From Elusimicrobiota bacterium (GTDB lineage: Bacteria > Elusimicrobiota > Elusimicrobia > Elusimicrobiales > UBA9959): 64,000 nucleotides of DNA. Below are positions 35,494 through 45,583 of this stretch, one piece after another. Position 1 is the first letter of the stretch. Each line of letters starts with the position of its first letter. Below the pieces are notes generated by a model. It was not told the DNA's origin and searched no databases. It worked only from the letters and a program-made list of their open reading frames with translations. The position numbers and the translations under genes are program-made. The stretch is from contig JAPLKI010000005.1 of NCBI GenBank assembly GCA_026388155.1, positions 1 to 64,000 on the forward strand. Direction: 5' to 3'.

Positions 35494-36051
35494 ATGAAAT
35501 CGGCCGACAAGACGCTTGCCAATCGCTATGCCAGGGCTTACATGGGCCTTGACGGCCGGGGTTTTGATCACGCTCTTGAGAGCGCCGCTAAAGCCAAGAT
35601 TACGGCGCTGAAGAAGGTCTTTTTCGCCGTTGGCCCTTACATGAAAATGCTGGCTCACCCGGTCATTAACGGAGCCGTAAAAGAAGAAATAATAGAAAAA
35701 ATCATGGGGTCCTCTGCGGCTTACGGTTCCGCGCGCGGTTTTCTGGAATTCCTCGTAAAGGAAAACAGGTTTTTCCTCTTTGAAGCGACAGTGCAGGAAG
35801 CTTCGAGGCTTTTTGACGCCTGGTGCGATGTAATGAAAGCTGAAGTCTATTCCCGCTACGCCCTGACCGAAGCGGAGATCAAGCGGCTTGAAAGATTTCT
35901 GGTTAAATCCTCCGGCAAAAAAGTTCACCTGGTGCAGGCGGCGCCCGGATGTGTGCTTGGCGGTTTTGAAATAAGAATGGGCGATCGGTTGATAGGCGAC
36001 TCGCTGAAAGGGCGCCTTGCGCGCCTTAAAAAAGAATTATTCGCGGTTTAG
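35494..36051 (+). CDS. atpH: ATP synthase F1 subunit delta
   Basis: A 185-residue subunit with the OSCP-type N-terminal helical bundle (TLANRYARAYMGL, family-typical NRYA) and the C-terminal stalk-binding domain including GGFEIRMGDRLIGDSLKGRLARLKKEL. The ATG at 35494 has GGAG eight bases upstream, and is preferred over a TTG two codons earlier. Confidence 0.92.
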   Translation: MKSADKTLANRYARAYMGLDGRGFDHALESAAKAKITALKKVFFAVGPYMKMLAHPVINGAVKEEIIEKIMGSSAAYGSARGFLEFLVKENRFFLFEATVQEASRLFDAWCDVMKAEVYSRYALTEAEIKRLERFLVKSSGKKVHLVQAAPGCVLGGFEIRMGDRLIGDSLKGRLARLKKELFAV

Positions 36052-36057
36052 ACCGGC

Positions 36058-36138
36058 GCTGAAGCTCTGAAGAGCTGAAGCGCTGAAGGTTGTTCCCTCT
36101 TTTACTTCAGAGCTTCAGAGCTTCAGCTCTTCAGCTCC
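36058..36138 (+). repeat. Word palindrome (GCTGAAG words)
   Basis: Left arm GCTGAAG, CTCTGAAG, AGCTGAAG, CGCTGAAGG. Right arm CTTCAGAG, CTTCAGAG, CTTCAGCT, CTTCAGCTCC. The period is seven to nine bases and the arms are exact complements over long stretches. The repeat fills the atpH-atpA gap. Confidence 0.75.
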
Positions 36139-36157
36139 ATTAAAGGCGGTATTTGAA

Positions 36158-37672
36158 ATGATACGACCCGAAGAGATAACCGAGATCATCAGAACCAGAA
36201 TAGAAAAATTTGTGCCCGAAGCCCAATTGAACGAGACGGGGCAGGTGTTGCAGATGGGCGACGGCATTGCCCGTGTTTACGGGCTTGAGCGCGCTGTGGT
36301 GGGGGAACTGGTGGATTTTGAAGGCGGCGTGCGCGGCATGGTTTTAAACATTGAAAGGGAGAATGTGGGCGTGGTGGTAATGGGCGCCGACTCCAACATC
36401 AAGGAAGGCGACAGAGTAAAACGCACCGGCCGCGTGATGGACGTGCCGGTGGGGCGGGAACTTGTGGGAAGGGTGCTGGACGCGCTGGGCAATCCCATTG
36501 ACGGCAAAGGGCCGATAAAAACGGACAGGCGCCGCCCCGTTGAAATAATAGCCCCCGGTGTGGTGGAACGCCAGCCGGTAAAAGAGCCGCTGCAGACCGG
36601 ACTCAAAGCCATAGACGCCATGATCCCCATAGGCCGCGGCCAGCGCGAGCTTATAATAGGCGACAGGCAGACCGGCAAAACGGCCATAGCCATAGACGCC
36701 ATTATAAACCAGAAAAACGAGCCGCCGGAAACAAGGCCTATATGCATTTATGTGGCCATAGGCCAGAAGGAATCCACAGTGGCCCGCGTGGCGACGATCC
36801 TTGAAGAAAACGGCGCCATGGAATACTCCATAATAGTTTCCGCTTCAGCCGCCCAGCCGGCCGCGCTTCTGTATCTCGCGCCCTATTCCGGCTGCGCCAT
36901 GGGCGAGGAATTCCTGTGGCAGGGCAGGCACGTACTTATAATCTATGACGACCTTTCAAAGCACGCCCAGGCTTACAGGCAGATGTCGCTTCTTTTGCGG
37001 CGTCCTCCGGGCCGCGAAGCCTACCCGGGCGACGTGTTTTACCTGCACTCAAGGCTTTTGGAGCGCGCCTGCAAGCTTAACGACAAGAACGGCGGCGGTT
37101 CTTTGACGGCGCTGCCCATAATCGAAACTCAGGCGGGCGACGTGTCGGCTTATATTCCCACCAACGTTATTTCGATCACCGACGGCCAGATCTACCTTGA
37201 ATCCGCCCTGTTCCACTCGGGGCAGCGCCCGGCTGTCAATGTGGGTATTTCCGTGTCGCGCGTCGGGGGCTCCGCGCAGGTAAAGGCCATGCGGCAGGTA
37301 GCCGGCAAGCTGCGGCTGGATCTCGCCCAGTACAACGAGCTGGCCGCTTTCGCCCAGTTCGGCTCGGACCTGGACAAAACCAGCCTTGATCAGCTGCGCA
37401 GGGGAGAGCGTATGGTGGAACTGCTCAAGCAGGACCAGTATTGCCCCCTCACTTTAGCCGAGCAGGTGGTAACGCTTTTCGCGGGTTCAAGAGGATATTG
37501 GGACGACGTCGGTCTGGATAAGGTAAGGAAGTATGAAGATGGCCTGCTGCGGTTTATGAAGGAAAACTACTCTAACCTGTTCGCCGATATTTCTGAAAAG
37601 AAAGAAATCGGCAAAGAACTGGAAGAACGGCTGGCCAGCGCTTTGGAGCGATACAAGAAAGAGTTCGCATAG
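36158..37672 (+). CDS. atpA: ATP synthase F1 subunit alpha
   Basis: A 504-residue subunit with the nucleotide-binding [13 protein letters not shown] near residues 168-180, [13 protein letters not shown], the family signature [17 protein letters not shown] near 360 and the C-terminal helical domain. The length is standard. It is followed after 12 bases by an unrelated sugar epimerase gene rather than atpG. Confidence 0.98.
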   Translation: MIRPEEITEIIRTRIEKFVPEAQLNETGQVLQMGDGIARVYGLERAVVGELVDFEGGVRGMVLNIERENVGVVVMGADSNIKEGDRVKRTGRVMDVPVGRELVGRVLDALGNPIDGKGPIKTDRRRPVEIIAPGVVERQPVKEPLQTGLKAIDAMIPIGRGQRELIIGDRQTGKTAIAIDAIINQKNEPPETRPICIYVAIGQKESTVARVATILEENGAMEYSIIVSASAAQPAALLYLAPYSGCAMGEEFLWQGRHVLIIYDDLSKHAQAYRQMSLLLRRPPGREAYPGDVFYLHSRLLERACKLNDKNGGGSLTALPIIETQAGDVSAYIPTNVISITDGQIYLESALFHSGQRPAVNVGISVSRVGGSAQVKAMRQVAGKLRLDLAQYNELAAFAQFGSDLDKTSLDQLRRGERMVELLKQDQYCPLTLAEQVVTLFAGSRGYWDDVGLDKVRKYEDGLLRFMKENYSNLFADISEKKEIGKELEERLASALERYKKEFA

Positions 37673-37684
37673 GAGACGCCTAAA

Positions 37685-38608
37685 ATGAAATACCTGGTGA
37701 CCGGCGGAGCGGGTTTTGTGGGCTCGAACATAGCCTTCGCGCTGGCGCGCGAACGCAAAGCCGTGGTGACGGTTCTGGATGATTTTTCCTCGGGGAATTT
37801 TAAGAATTTGCTTGGTTTTGAAGGCGATGTTATCGGCGAAGACATTTTAAGCCCCGGCTGGTTCGCCAAAGTCGGTAAAGTTGACGCCGTGTTCCACGAA
37901 GCCGCCGTCACGGATACCACGGTGATGGACCAGAAAAAAATGATGCAGGTGAACGTGGAGGGCTTCAAGGCGGTGCTTGCCTTTGCCGCGCAGTACGGAG
38001 TGAGGACCGTGGTTTACGCCTCCTCCGCCGGGGTATACGGCAACGGCGGATGCCCCATGAAAGAGGACTCTGTGCCGGCGCCGGAGAACGTTTATGGCTT
38101 CTCCAAAGCTATAATGGACAACGTCGCGCGTGATTTTGCCGCCGTCCACCCGGATATGGCCTTAACAGGGCTCAGGTATTTTAATGTGTACGGCCCTGGC
38201 GAAGCCTATAAGGGCAAAGTGGCAAGCATGATGTATCAGCTTTATCTGCAGATGAAAGCGGGCAAGCGCCCGCGTATTTTCAAATTCGGAGAGCAGATGA
38301 GGGATTTTGTATACATTAAAGACGTGGTGCGCGCCAACTTTAACGCCCTTGACGCGACTGGCTTCGGCGTTTGCAATGTGGCTTCGGGCAAACCCGAAAA
38401 TTTCAACAAGGTCGTTGATTGTTTAAACAAGGGGCTTGGTTTGAACCTGGACCCTGAGTATATAGAAAATCCGTACGCCTTTTATCAGAATAAGACTCAC
38501 GCGGACCTGCGCCGGACCAAGGCGCGCCTTAATTACAGGCCCGAATGGAACCTGGAAAACGGCATAGCGGATTATGTGAAAGAGCTGGAAAAGCGGGGAA
38601 AAGTCTGA
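37685..38608 (+). CDS. hldD: ADP-heptose 6-epimerase-like SDR inside the atp operon
   Basis: A 307-residue extended SDR: VTGGAGFVGSNIA at residues 4-16, VVYASSAGVYG near 114 and catalytic Y137xxxK141. The stretches NVYGPGEAYKGKVASMMYQLYLQ and FKFGEQMRDFVYIKDVVRANF closely match ADP-L-glycero-D-manno-heptose 6-epimerases, which make the heptose of the LPS core. It follows atpA by 12 bp in the same orientation and probably shares its transcript. The position between atpA and atpG is unusual. A UDP-galactose-type epimerase is the main alternative. Confidence 0.8.
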   Translation: MKYLVTGGAGFVGSNIAFALARERKAVVTVLDDFSSGNFKNLLGFEGDVIGEDILSPGWFAKVGKVDAVFHEAAVTDTTVMDQKKMMQVNVEGFKAVLAFAAQYGVRTVVYASSAGVYGNGGCPMKEDSVPAPENVYGFSKAIMDNVARDFAAVHPDMALTGLRYFNVYGPGEAYKGKVASMMYQLYLQMKAGKRPRIFKFGEQMRDFVYIKDVVRANFNALDATGFGVCNVASGKPENFNKVVDCLNKGLGLNLDPEYIENPYAFYQNKTHADLRRTKARLNYRPEWNLENGIADYVKELEKRGKV

Positions 38609-38699
38609 GAGTCTGGGCGTCAGGAGTCTGAGCGTCGCGGATACTGAAATTCTCCGGCTCCAAGACCCTTAGACCCCGAGACTCTAAGACTCTAGACTG
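38602..38699 (+). repeat. Heptad palindrome (GAGTCTG words)
   Basis: Left arm GAGAGTCT, GGGCGTC, AGGAGTC, TGAGCGT. Right arm CCAAGAC, CCTTAGA, CCCCGAG, ACTCTAA, GACTCTA, GACTGAC. The arms are complementary, starting within the last codons of the epimerase gene (its stop TGA is part of the first word) and ending just before atpG. Confidence 0.75.
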
Positions 38700-38704
38700 A
38701 CATT

Positions 38705-39601
38705 ATGGCTTCTATACGCGACATCAGAAAACACATAGGCTCGGTTAAAAGCATCAAGCAGATAACCTATGCCATGAAAATGGTGGCCGCGGCGCGCATA
38801 AAGCGCGCCCAAGGAAGTATTTTGTCCGCGAGGCCCTTCTCCGATAAGATGGACAGCCTTATCGGGGACCTTTATTGCGACCTGGGAGAGGAAGATTTTA
38901 AGGCTTCCCCCGCTTATAAATTGTTCGAGGAAAAACCTGATACGGGAGCCGTCTGCCTGGTGCTCGTAACCGCCGACAGGGGGCTTTGCGGGTCTTTCAA
39001 CACCAATCTGTTTAAAGCGGCGCTCTCCTGGCTGAAGGAATACCGCGGCAAGAAAATCTATGTGATCGCGGTGGGAAGGAAGGGCAGGGATTTCCTGAAG
39101 CGCCTGAAAGGCCTTAATCTTGAGTTATATTTTGAAATGGTGAATATTTTTCCCAAAGCTGATTACGCCAAGGCAGAAATACTGGGCGGAAAGGTGCTTG
39201 AGCTTTTTCTCGGGCGCGATATTGAGCGTGTAGCGCTCATTTACAATGAATTCAAGTCCATGCTCGCCCAGCGCATAGTTACCGACGATCTGCTGCCGCT
39301 TAAAAGCCGCGTGCTCTCAAGCGGCATTGAGCTTAAATGCGGGGATTTCAATTTTGAGCCGTCCAAGGCCCGTCTGCTTGAGGCGCTTTTGCCGCGCCAG
39401 CTTAAAGCCCAGCTTTACCGGGTGCTGCTGGAATCGCAGGCGGCGGAGCTGGCCGCCCGCATGAACGCCATGGAGTCGGCCTCAAAAAATGCCGCGGAGC
39501 TTATAGAGGGGCTCACTCTTATTATGAATAAAACCCGGCAGTCTATAATTACCACCGAGTTGAACGAAATAGTGGGCGGCGCCGAAGCCCTGGGCGGATA
39601 G
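38705..39601 (+). CDS. atpG: ATP synthase F1 subunit gamma
   Basis: A 298-residue central rotor subunit. The N-terminal helix ASIRDIRKHIGSVKSIKQITYAMKMVAAARIKRAQ and the C-terminal ELAARMNAMESASKNAAELIEGLTLIMNKTRQSIITTELNEIVGGAEAL are the two conserved coiled-coil helices. The middle domain carries LVTADRGLCGSFNTNL. Confidence 0.97.
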   Translation: MASIRDIRKHIGSVKSIKQITYAMKMVAAARIKRAQGSILSARPFSDKMDSLIGDLYCDLGEEDFKASPAYKLFEEKPDTGAVCLVLVTADRGLCGSFNTNLFKAALSWLKEYRGKKIYVIAVGRKGRDFLKRLKGLNLELYFEMVNIFPKADYAKAEILGGKVLELFLGRDIERVALIYNEFKSMLAQRIVTDDLLPLKSRVLSSGIELKCGDFNFEPSKARLLEALLPRQLKAQLYRVLLESQAAELAARMNAMESASKNAAELIEGLTLIMNKTRQSIITTELNEIVGGAEALGG

Positions 39602-39610
39602 CGGGGAAAG

Positions 39611-39735
39611 TTACACAGACGCATAGATGCGTAGAGGCATAGCAGGGTGGAAGATTAAATTTAAATAATTCCGGTTTCTGAACGACTATGCCTATGATTA
39701 CTAAATTGCTACACATCTAGATTGCTATGCATCTG
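39611..39735 (+). repeat. Heptad palindrome (GCATAGA words)
   Basis: Left arm ACAGACGCATAGA, TGCGTAGA, GGCATAG. Right arm CTATGCC, TATGATT, ACTAAATT, GCTACAC, ATCTAGATT, GCTATGC, ATCTGA. The arms are complementary. It fills the atpG-atpD gap and ends at the atpD ribosome site. Confidence 0.65.
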
Positions 39736-39736
39736 A

Positions 39737-41195
<1,459 letters not shown>

Positions 41196-41217
41196 GAACA
41201 CTTGAAGGGGAATTCGG

Positions 41218-41637
41218 ATGAAGAATAAATTATCGCTTTCCATAATTACGCCGGAGAAAGCCGCGCTCACGAACAAGGAAGTTTCTTTCGTCTCTCTCCC
41301 GGCGTTTGAAGGCGAGCTCGGCGTTTTCCCGGGCCATATTTCCACGGTGGTGCAGCTTAAAGAGGGATTGCTCCGCTACAAAGCCGGCCATGAACACGGC
41401 GATTTTTCCGTGCTGGGGGGATTCGCAGAGATAAACAAGGACAAGGTTCTGGTGCTCGCTGAAGCCGCCGAGCTTGCCAAAGAAATAGACGAAGAGCGCG
41501 CCCGGCAGGCCTACCGCAAGGCCAAGGACGCGCTGAGCGTGAAAGGGGACGACCTGGACCTGGATTCCGCTCAGGCGGCTCTCAGGCGCGCCGCCGTGCG
41601 CCTGAAAATAGCCGAGTATCGCCGCAAGCACAGATAA
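41218..41637 (+). CDS. atpC: ATP synthase F1 subunit epsilon
   Basis: A 139-residue subunit with the N-terminal beta sandwich (LSLSIITPEKAALTNKEVSFVSLPAFEGELGVFPGH, the conserved GELGVFPGH) and the C-terminal helical hairpin EIDEERARQAYRKAKDAL. It ends the atp operon. Confidence 0.96.
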   Translation: MKNKLSLSIITPEKAALTNKEVSFVSLPAFEGELGVFPGHISTVVQLKEGLLRYKAGHEHGDFSVLGGFAEINKDKVLVLAEAAELAKEIDEERARQAYRKAKDALSVKGDDLDLDSAQAALRRAAVRLKIAEYRRKHR

Positions 41638-41665
41638 GTCACAAGTTACAGGTAACAATCCTCGG
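41633..41665 (+). repeat. Heptad words (CAAGTTA/CAGGTAA), left part
   Basis: AGTCACA, AGTTACA, GGTAACA follow the atpC stop. Similar words (GCAACAG, ATACAGG, TTACAGA, CAAATTAC) recur at 41754-41783 on the other side of the block repeat 41661-41745, so that repeat seems inserted within or bracketed by the array. Confidence 0.5.
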
Positions 41666-41745
41666 TCGCGGACAGCGCCAGAGGCCGCAACAGGCCGGTG
41701 TCACTGGAGGTGCCGTCTCAAATGGCCTCTGGCCCACAAACGGCC
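41661..41745 (-). repeat. Shuffled-block repeat, copy A
   Basis: Read on the minus strand this holds block X (GGCCGTTTGTGGGCCAG), block Z (ACGGCACCTCCAG) and block Y (GCTGTCCGCGAC). The same three blocks occur on the plus strand at 50285-50363, but in the order X-Y-Z. Confidence 0.55.
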
Positions 41746-41855
41746 AGGCCACAAGCAACAGATACAGGTTACAGACAAATTACAATTGAAAAAACAGCCG
41801 AAATAAGTCAGAATTCACTTGGGACTTGCGGAATTTCTCGGGGTCAGGGGGAGAG

Positions 41856-42512
41856 ATGAACAAAATTTACCTGCTTGTATTGGCCATGGCCGCGCTTTCA
41901 GCCGCGGTCTTTTTTATTTTAAAGCGGCACAAGGCAAAGCGCAGAAAAGCCCTGGTTAAAATTGCGGAAGGGCTTGCTGTTGATTTTGAGGAATATGGCC
42001 CGGAACTGCAGCTTCTTGAAAACACCGGGCTGCCGCTGTTTATAGAGGGAGGCAGGGGTTTCGGGAAAAATTTACTGCGGTTTCCGCATGAAGACGGTTT
42101 TGAAGCGTACTTTTTTGATTATATATGCTTAACCGGGGACGCGAAAAAACAGATAAATAGGCAGGGCACGGTGGCGCTGTTCGGTTTTAAAAAAACGCAA
42201 TTCCCCGTTTTTTACCTGGCGGCGGACGACGCCGCGCACAAACCGGACCTTAGCGGCTTTGAGCCTGTGGACACTTCCTCTTTTGCCCGTTTTCCCGCCG
42301 GACTTGAACTTTACGGGAGCGATGTCGTCGCTTTGCACGCGGTCTTTAACCGTGAAACCGCGACTCTTTTTACTAAGGAGTCGGGGTGGAGCGCGCAGGG
42401 CGCAGGGCGCTATCTGCTGCTTTATAAAGGCTGTGGATTGGTAAGCCCGCATGATTATCCAGGTTTCATAGAAGAGGCTAAAACTCTGGCTTTCCGCCTG
42501 GAACCGACTTAA
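41856..42512 (+). CDS. Membrane-anchored protein of unknown function
   Basis: A 218-residue protein that I do not recognise. It has one N-terminal membrane helix (LLVLAMAALSAAVFFIL, residues 6-22) followed by a strongly basic stretch KRHKAKRRKALVK, then a mixed alpha/beta domain with no known motif. The ATG at 41856 has GGGGGAGAG directly upstream; an in-frame ATG ten codons earlier is less likely. The topology (N-out helix, cytoplasmic basic segment and domain) suggests a cytoplasmic domain tethered to the membrane. It lies after the atp operon, converging on the methyltransferase gene with a six-base gap. Confidence 0.6.
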   Translation: MNKIYLLVLAMAALSAAVFFILKRHKAKRRKALVKIAEGLAVDFEEYGPELQLLENTGLPLFIEGGRGFGKNLLRFPHEDGFEAYFFDYICLTGDAKKQINRQGTVALFGFKKTQFPVFYLAADDAAHKPDLSGFEPVDTSSFARFPAGLELYGSDVVALHAVFNRETATLFTKESGWSAQGAGRYLLLYKGCGLVSPHDYPGFIEEAKTLAFRLEPT

Positions 42513-42518
42513 AGTCCG

Positions 42519-43241
42519 TTACTTTGCCGCGGTGTGGACGGCTACCGCGCCGGGGAATAATATTTTATATGAGGGGGATTTAAATCCGGCTTCAAGGAGC
42601 AGGGCGGAAAATTCGTCCGCTCCGTAGAAGTCAAGAACGGTGTTTCTAAGGAAAGTATAGGAAGTCCTGCTCGCCGGCGAGACCAGGTTTAACAACCCTA
42701 TAACCGTTTTTACATAGGCCCTGAAAATTAAATTAACCAGCGGATTCTCCGGCCTGGTGGTTTCAAGGTTGAGGAAAACCCCGCCGTCTTTCAGTACCCT
42801 CCCGAATTCCCGCAGGGCCCGGGTCATAAGCTGCCGGTCAATATTTAGGTTGCGCGCGGCGAAGGAAACCGTCACCAGGTCGAAGGCATTATCCGGAAAG
42901 GGCAGCGCCTTTGCCTCGGCCTCCACAAATTCTATTTTATCTGTTTTTGAGCGAGCCTTTGACAGCATGGCGCGGCTCAGGTCCGCGCCGGTAACTTTAA
43001 GCGCGCCGCCGTAGGTTTTATAAAGGACAATTGAAAAATCGCCGGTGCCCGCGCAGGCGTCAAGCGCTGTGGAAGCGTCCGGGGAAAGGGTTTTAAGGGT
43101 GTTTGCCGCGCGGACCCGCCACCAGCGGTCGAGGCCGAGCGTCAAAAAGGAGTTCGCGGACTCGTAAAAACGAAAAATGCCGTCATAAAACCCGGCGACG
43201 GCCAATTCTCTTGCTGACCGTGTCACGGTTTCATGCGGCAT
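42519..43241 (-). CDS. ubiE: UbiE/MenG-type quinone methyltransferase
   Basis: A 240-residue class I methyltransferase of the UbiE/COQ5 family: FYDGIFRFYESANSFLTLGLDRWWR (family motif near the N-terminus), SAM motif LDACAGTGDFSI, GADLSRAMLSKA, ALPFPDNAFDLVTVSFAARNL (the typical PFPDxxFDxVTxxFGLRN-like box) and the C-terminal YTFLRNTVLDFYGADEF. It methylates demethylmenaquinone (or its ubiquinone equivalent) in the last steps of quinone synthesis. In an anaerobe menaquinone is the likelier product. Confidence 0.88.
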   Translation of the reverse strand: MPHETVTRSARELAVAGFYDGIFRFYESANSFLTLGLDRWWRVRAANTLKTLSPDASTALDACAGTGDFSIVLYKTYGGALKVTGADLSRAMLSKARSKTDKIEFVEAEAKALPFPDNAFDLVTVSFAARNLNIDRQLMTRALREFGRVLKDGGVFLNLETTRPENPLVNLIFRAYVKTVIGLLNLVSPASRTSYTFLRNTVLDFYGADEFSALLLEAGFKSPSYKILFPGAVAVHTAAK

Positions 43242-43261
43242 TTAACAACGCGGAGAAAAAA

Positions 43262-43435
43262 TTATTTTTTCTCTTCTTTGGGTTCGTTTTCGGCCACGAA
43301 TTTTTTTATGTCTTCTATGGCTTCAATTACGAGCCGGGCCTTAGACAGGCCGAAAGAAAACGGATATTTATCGTTTTCGTTCCTTTTAAGCACCAATACC
43401 GGCTGGCCTTTGAATTCGGTTCTTTCTACGATCAT
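43262..43435 (-). CDS. Small conserved protein of unknown function
   Basis: A 57-residue protein: VERTEFKGQPVLVLKRNENDKYPFSFGLSKARLVIEAIEDIKKFV, with an acidic/lysine-rich tail. The pattern FKG-P-LVLKR-END-FPFSFGLSKA recurs in short uncharacterised bacterial proteins that I recall only as hypothetical. The start at 43435 is supported by GGAGG seven bases upstream; a longer frame to 43489 has none. It might be a small regulatory or nucleic-acid-related protein. No function is claimed. Confidence 0.65.
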   Translation of the reverse strand: MIVERTEFKGQPVLVLKRNENDKYPFSFGLSKARLVIEAIEDIKKFVAENEPKEEKK

Positions 43436-43795
43436 AAAACGTCCTCCACGCGCCGGCGGATTTGCCGTGCGCCCTAGTGGTCTTATCATAACACAAATAA
43501 GCTGAACATTTCAATATAATTTTAATAACGCCCGGCTGATTTTTAATTAACTGTTGCCAGGCGCCGGCTTTTTTAGTTATATTTCTATAACCCGAATCCT
43601 GCAAGTAAAGCCGATTTTCATCGGAAAATAGGCGGATAAAAAATCTATGATTCCCCGCAGGAGCGGGTCGTGAATTTCCAGCGCTATGCGCGTAAATTCA
43701 CGAGGATGTATCCACCGCGCAGCGGTCCACGAGCACTGCGAGGGGGAATTCTTCAACTGAAGAATTCGGATAGTGGAACAGGCAAAAAGGGGTCT
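43436..43795. other. 360-bp gap with structured element copy 2
   Basis: No gene. It holds the minus-strand leader of the small conserved protein (43436-43500), an AT-rich unassigned stretch, and the multi-hairpin element copy 2 at 43594-43767, which ends 28 bp before the ATG at 43796. Confidence 0.6.
43594..43767 (+). repeat. Multi-hairpin structured element, copy 2 (candidate structured RNA)
   Basis: Same length (174 nt) and helix order as copy 1. P1 is reduced to GAATC/GATTC (43594-43653). P2 is GCC-G-ATTTTC with GAAAAT-A-GGC. P3 is CCCGC-AGGA-GCGGG (43654-43667). P4 is GTGAATTT/AAATTCAC (43670-43701) with inner GCGC-TAT-GCGC. P5 is GGA/TCC around a bulge and CCGC-GCA-GCGG (43704-43728). 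P6 is GAATTCTTC-AACT-GAAGAATTC (43746-43767). Loop AACT of P6, the P2 G/A mismatch and the linker GAGC..YGCGA are conserved while the stems differ. It lies immediately upstream of a membrane protein gene. Confidence 0.7.
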
Positions 43796-44293
43796 ATGAA
43801 TAAACAAGAATCGCTCAAAGCCTTGCTGGTAAAAGCCGTAAAGGTGCTGGTGGTGCTGTTGGCGCTTTTTTTGATTTCCTGGTTTATCGATATACTTCCG
43901 TTTGCCAAGTCCCTGCCTTTTTTTACGGATAAGCTGCCGGTGTCGGTTTTTCTGAATACCGTTATTTCTCTGCTGGCTTTAATGGCTTTCGTGGGTTTCG
44001 GTTCCGAAGCAAAGGAGCCCCTTGACAGCCTGCTTGAGCGCCTGGGCGGCGCCGGCGAGCTTTTTTCTCATATGGTCAAAATTCTGGCCCTGCTATTCGC
44101 CTACTACGCCTTTCAGGATGCGGTGTTTCCGTTTATCAGGAATTTTGAATGGATTTATCAGTCTTTGTTCCTGGCGGCTACAATGTTTTTTCTCGTCAAG
44201 GCGGGCCTGCTGGTTTATCGCGTAAGCGAAGAAATAAGCAGACTTCTGCTTTCTCTTTTTGAACCGTACAAAAAAGGCGATTCGGGAAAATGA
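43796..44293 (+). CDS. Four-helix membrane protein of unknown function
   Basis: A 164-residue protein with about four membrane helices (around residues 14-34, 47-65, 83-105 and 118-140) and a short charged tail. I recognise no family. The ATG at 43796 is preceded by AAAAAGGGG; the longer upstream frame is formed by the structured repeat and is rejected. The short spacing to structured element copy 2 makes that element a candidate 5' leader of this gene. Confidence 0.6.
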   Translation: MNKQESLKALLVKAVKVLVVLLALFLISWFIDILPFAKSLPFFTDKLPVSVFLNTVISLLALMAFVGFGSEAKEPLDSLLERLGGAGELFSHMVKILALLFAYYAFQDAVFPFIRNFEWIYQSLFLAATMFFLVKAGLLVYRVSEEISRLLLSLFEPYKKGDSGK

Positions 44294-44294
44294 C

Positions 44295-45368
44295 TTAGGA
44301 AATTGACCCGCCCGCGGGCGCCGGAGCCGCGTCCAATAAAAAAGAAAATTTAACTGATTTCCCCTGCTCGGAAACAACATTGAGGCGGCTGCCGTGGGCC
44401 AGGAGTATTTCCTGGGAAATTTTAAGTCCCAGCCCGAAACCCTCAGCCGAGGCTTTTCCGTTTTCAGTCCTGTAAAAGGTGTCGAAAACTCTGGCAAGCT
44501 CTTCCCTGTTCAGGCCGCTTCCCGTATTCTCAACGGAAAAAAACGCTTTCCCTCCGCTTCCCGTTTCATGGCCCACGCTTAAGGTTATTTTACCGCCGGC
44601 CGGAGTGTATTTGATGGCGTTTCCTATAAGGTTGCTTACTACGAGCATCATAAGCTCCCTGTCCGCTTTGACCGGCAGCGGTTCCGGCGGCAATAATTTT
44701 TCTAAAATTATGTTTTTTTGCGTTATCTGGACTTCAAGGTTTTCAAGGCACTCCTGTATCAGCTCCCTGAGGGGGAAGAAGGAAAACTCAATTCTCAGCT
44801 TTCCCGCCTCTATGCGCGCCGAGTTCAAAATATTTTTCACAAACATTTTAAGCGCTCTCTGCGTGCCTTCGGCCGTTTCATAAAGCTTCATCCTCAGCGG
44901 CTCGCCCGCCGCCGCGTCCGTCTCCCGCAAAAGGAATGAACTGCCTATGAGGCTTGTGAGAGCGTTATTAAATTCATGGCTCACCATATGGAGGAGCTTC
45001 GATTTCATTTCGGAGGTTTCGCGCTCTTTTTTGAGAGCGCCGGAAATAAGCGTAAGCAGGCGTGAAACTAAAACAAAAAAAACCGTCACGATCAGCGCGT
45101 TCCAGTACGGCACCAGGGGGTGTGAATAGTAGCGTTCTATAAGACCGTAATCCAGCAGGAACCAGGCGAGGCCGGAGGCTATGGCAAATATCATTCCCCA
45201 GGCGGAACCGGCGCGCCAGGTGGCAAATCCTATGGGGATAAGGTAAAAGACCGAGATTGAAATTTCGTAGCCGGTCCCGTAATCAAGCAGGCCTATAAAG
45301 ATCAACAGCAGCGTGCACAGGAGCAGGGCCGATTTTTTTGAAGCGAAGAGTTCGGGGGTTTTTATCAT
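44295..45368 (-). CDS. Membrane sensor histidine kinase
   Basis: A 357-residue kinase with about four N-terminal membrane helices (residues 12-110), no large periplasmic domain, then HisKA with the phospho-accepting histidine in LHMVSHEFNNALTSLIGSS near residue 131. The HATPase domain has the N box NLIGNAIKYTPAG, G1 VENTGSGL and G2 GFGLGLKISQ. The membrane part reads EISISVFYLIPIGFATWRAG, a pattern seen in small membrane sensor modules. No partner regulator is adjacent. Confidence 0.9.
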   Translation of the reverse strand: MIKTPELFASKKSALLLCTLLLIFIGLLDYGTGYEISISVFYLIPIGFATWRAGSAWGMIFAIASGLAWFLLDYGLIERYYSHPLVPYWNALIVTVFFVLVSRLLTLISGALKKERETSEMKSKLLHMVSHEFNNALTSLIGSSFLLRETDAAAGEPLRMKLYETAEGTQRALKMFVKNILNSARIEAGKLRIEFSFFPLRELIQECLENLEVQITQKNIILEKLLPPEPLPVKADRELMMLVVSNLIGNAIKYTPAGGKITLSVGHETGSGGKAFFSVENTGSGLNREELARVFDTFYRTENGKASAEGFGLGLKISQEILLAHGSRLNVVSEQGKSVKFSFLLDAAPAPAGGSIS

Positions 45369-45469
45369 AAAGGCGCCGTCGCCGCCGGATAATTTTCACA
45401 TTTAGCGGCCTTTACTGTCAATACCTGTTCCCCCGCGCGGGCCGTTGCCGCTGAAAACGCAGAAATAAC

Positions 45470-45498
45470 TTGACAATATACTGGCACGCTTGTAATAA
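45470..45498 (+). promoter_or_regulatory. Sigma-70-like promoter for the pil operon
   Basis: TTGACA at 45470-45475 and TAATAA at 45493-45498 with a 17-base spacer, about 86 bp upstream of pilM. No heptad array is present in this gap. Confidence 0.6.
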
Positions 45499-45583
45499 TT
45501 ATATAACATTGACTTATTAAGATATTGGCGCCGTCAGAAGAGAAGTTGCGCTTAAAAATTGTTTTTTACAGTTAAAAGACTGA

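Noticed and set aside
34897-35928. 343-residue open frame on the minus strand across atpF/atpH
   Set aside because: It is antisense to two well-supported ATP synthase genes, starts and ends in the word arrays and has no recognisable domain.
43670-43795. Longer N-terminus for the membrane protein at 43796
   Set aside because: These codons are made by structured element copy 2, and the ATG at 43796 has its own AAAAAGGGG.
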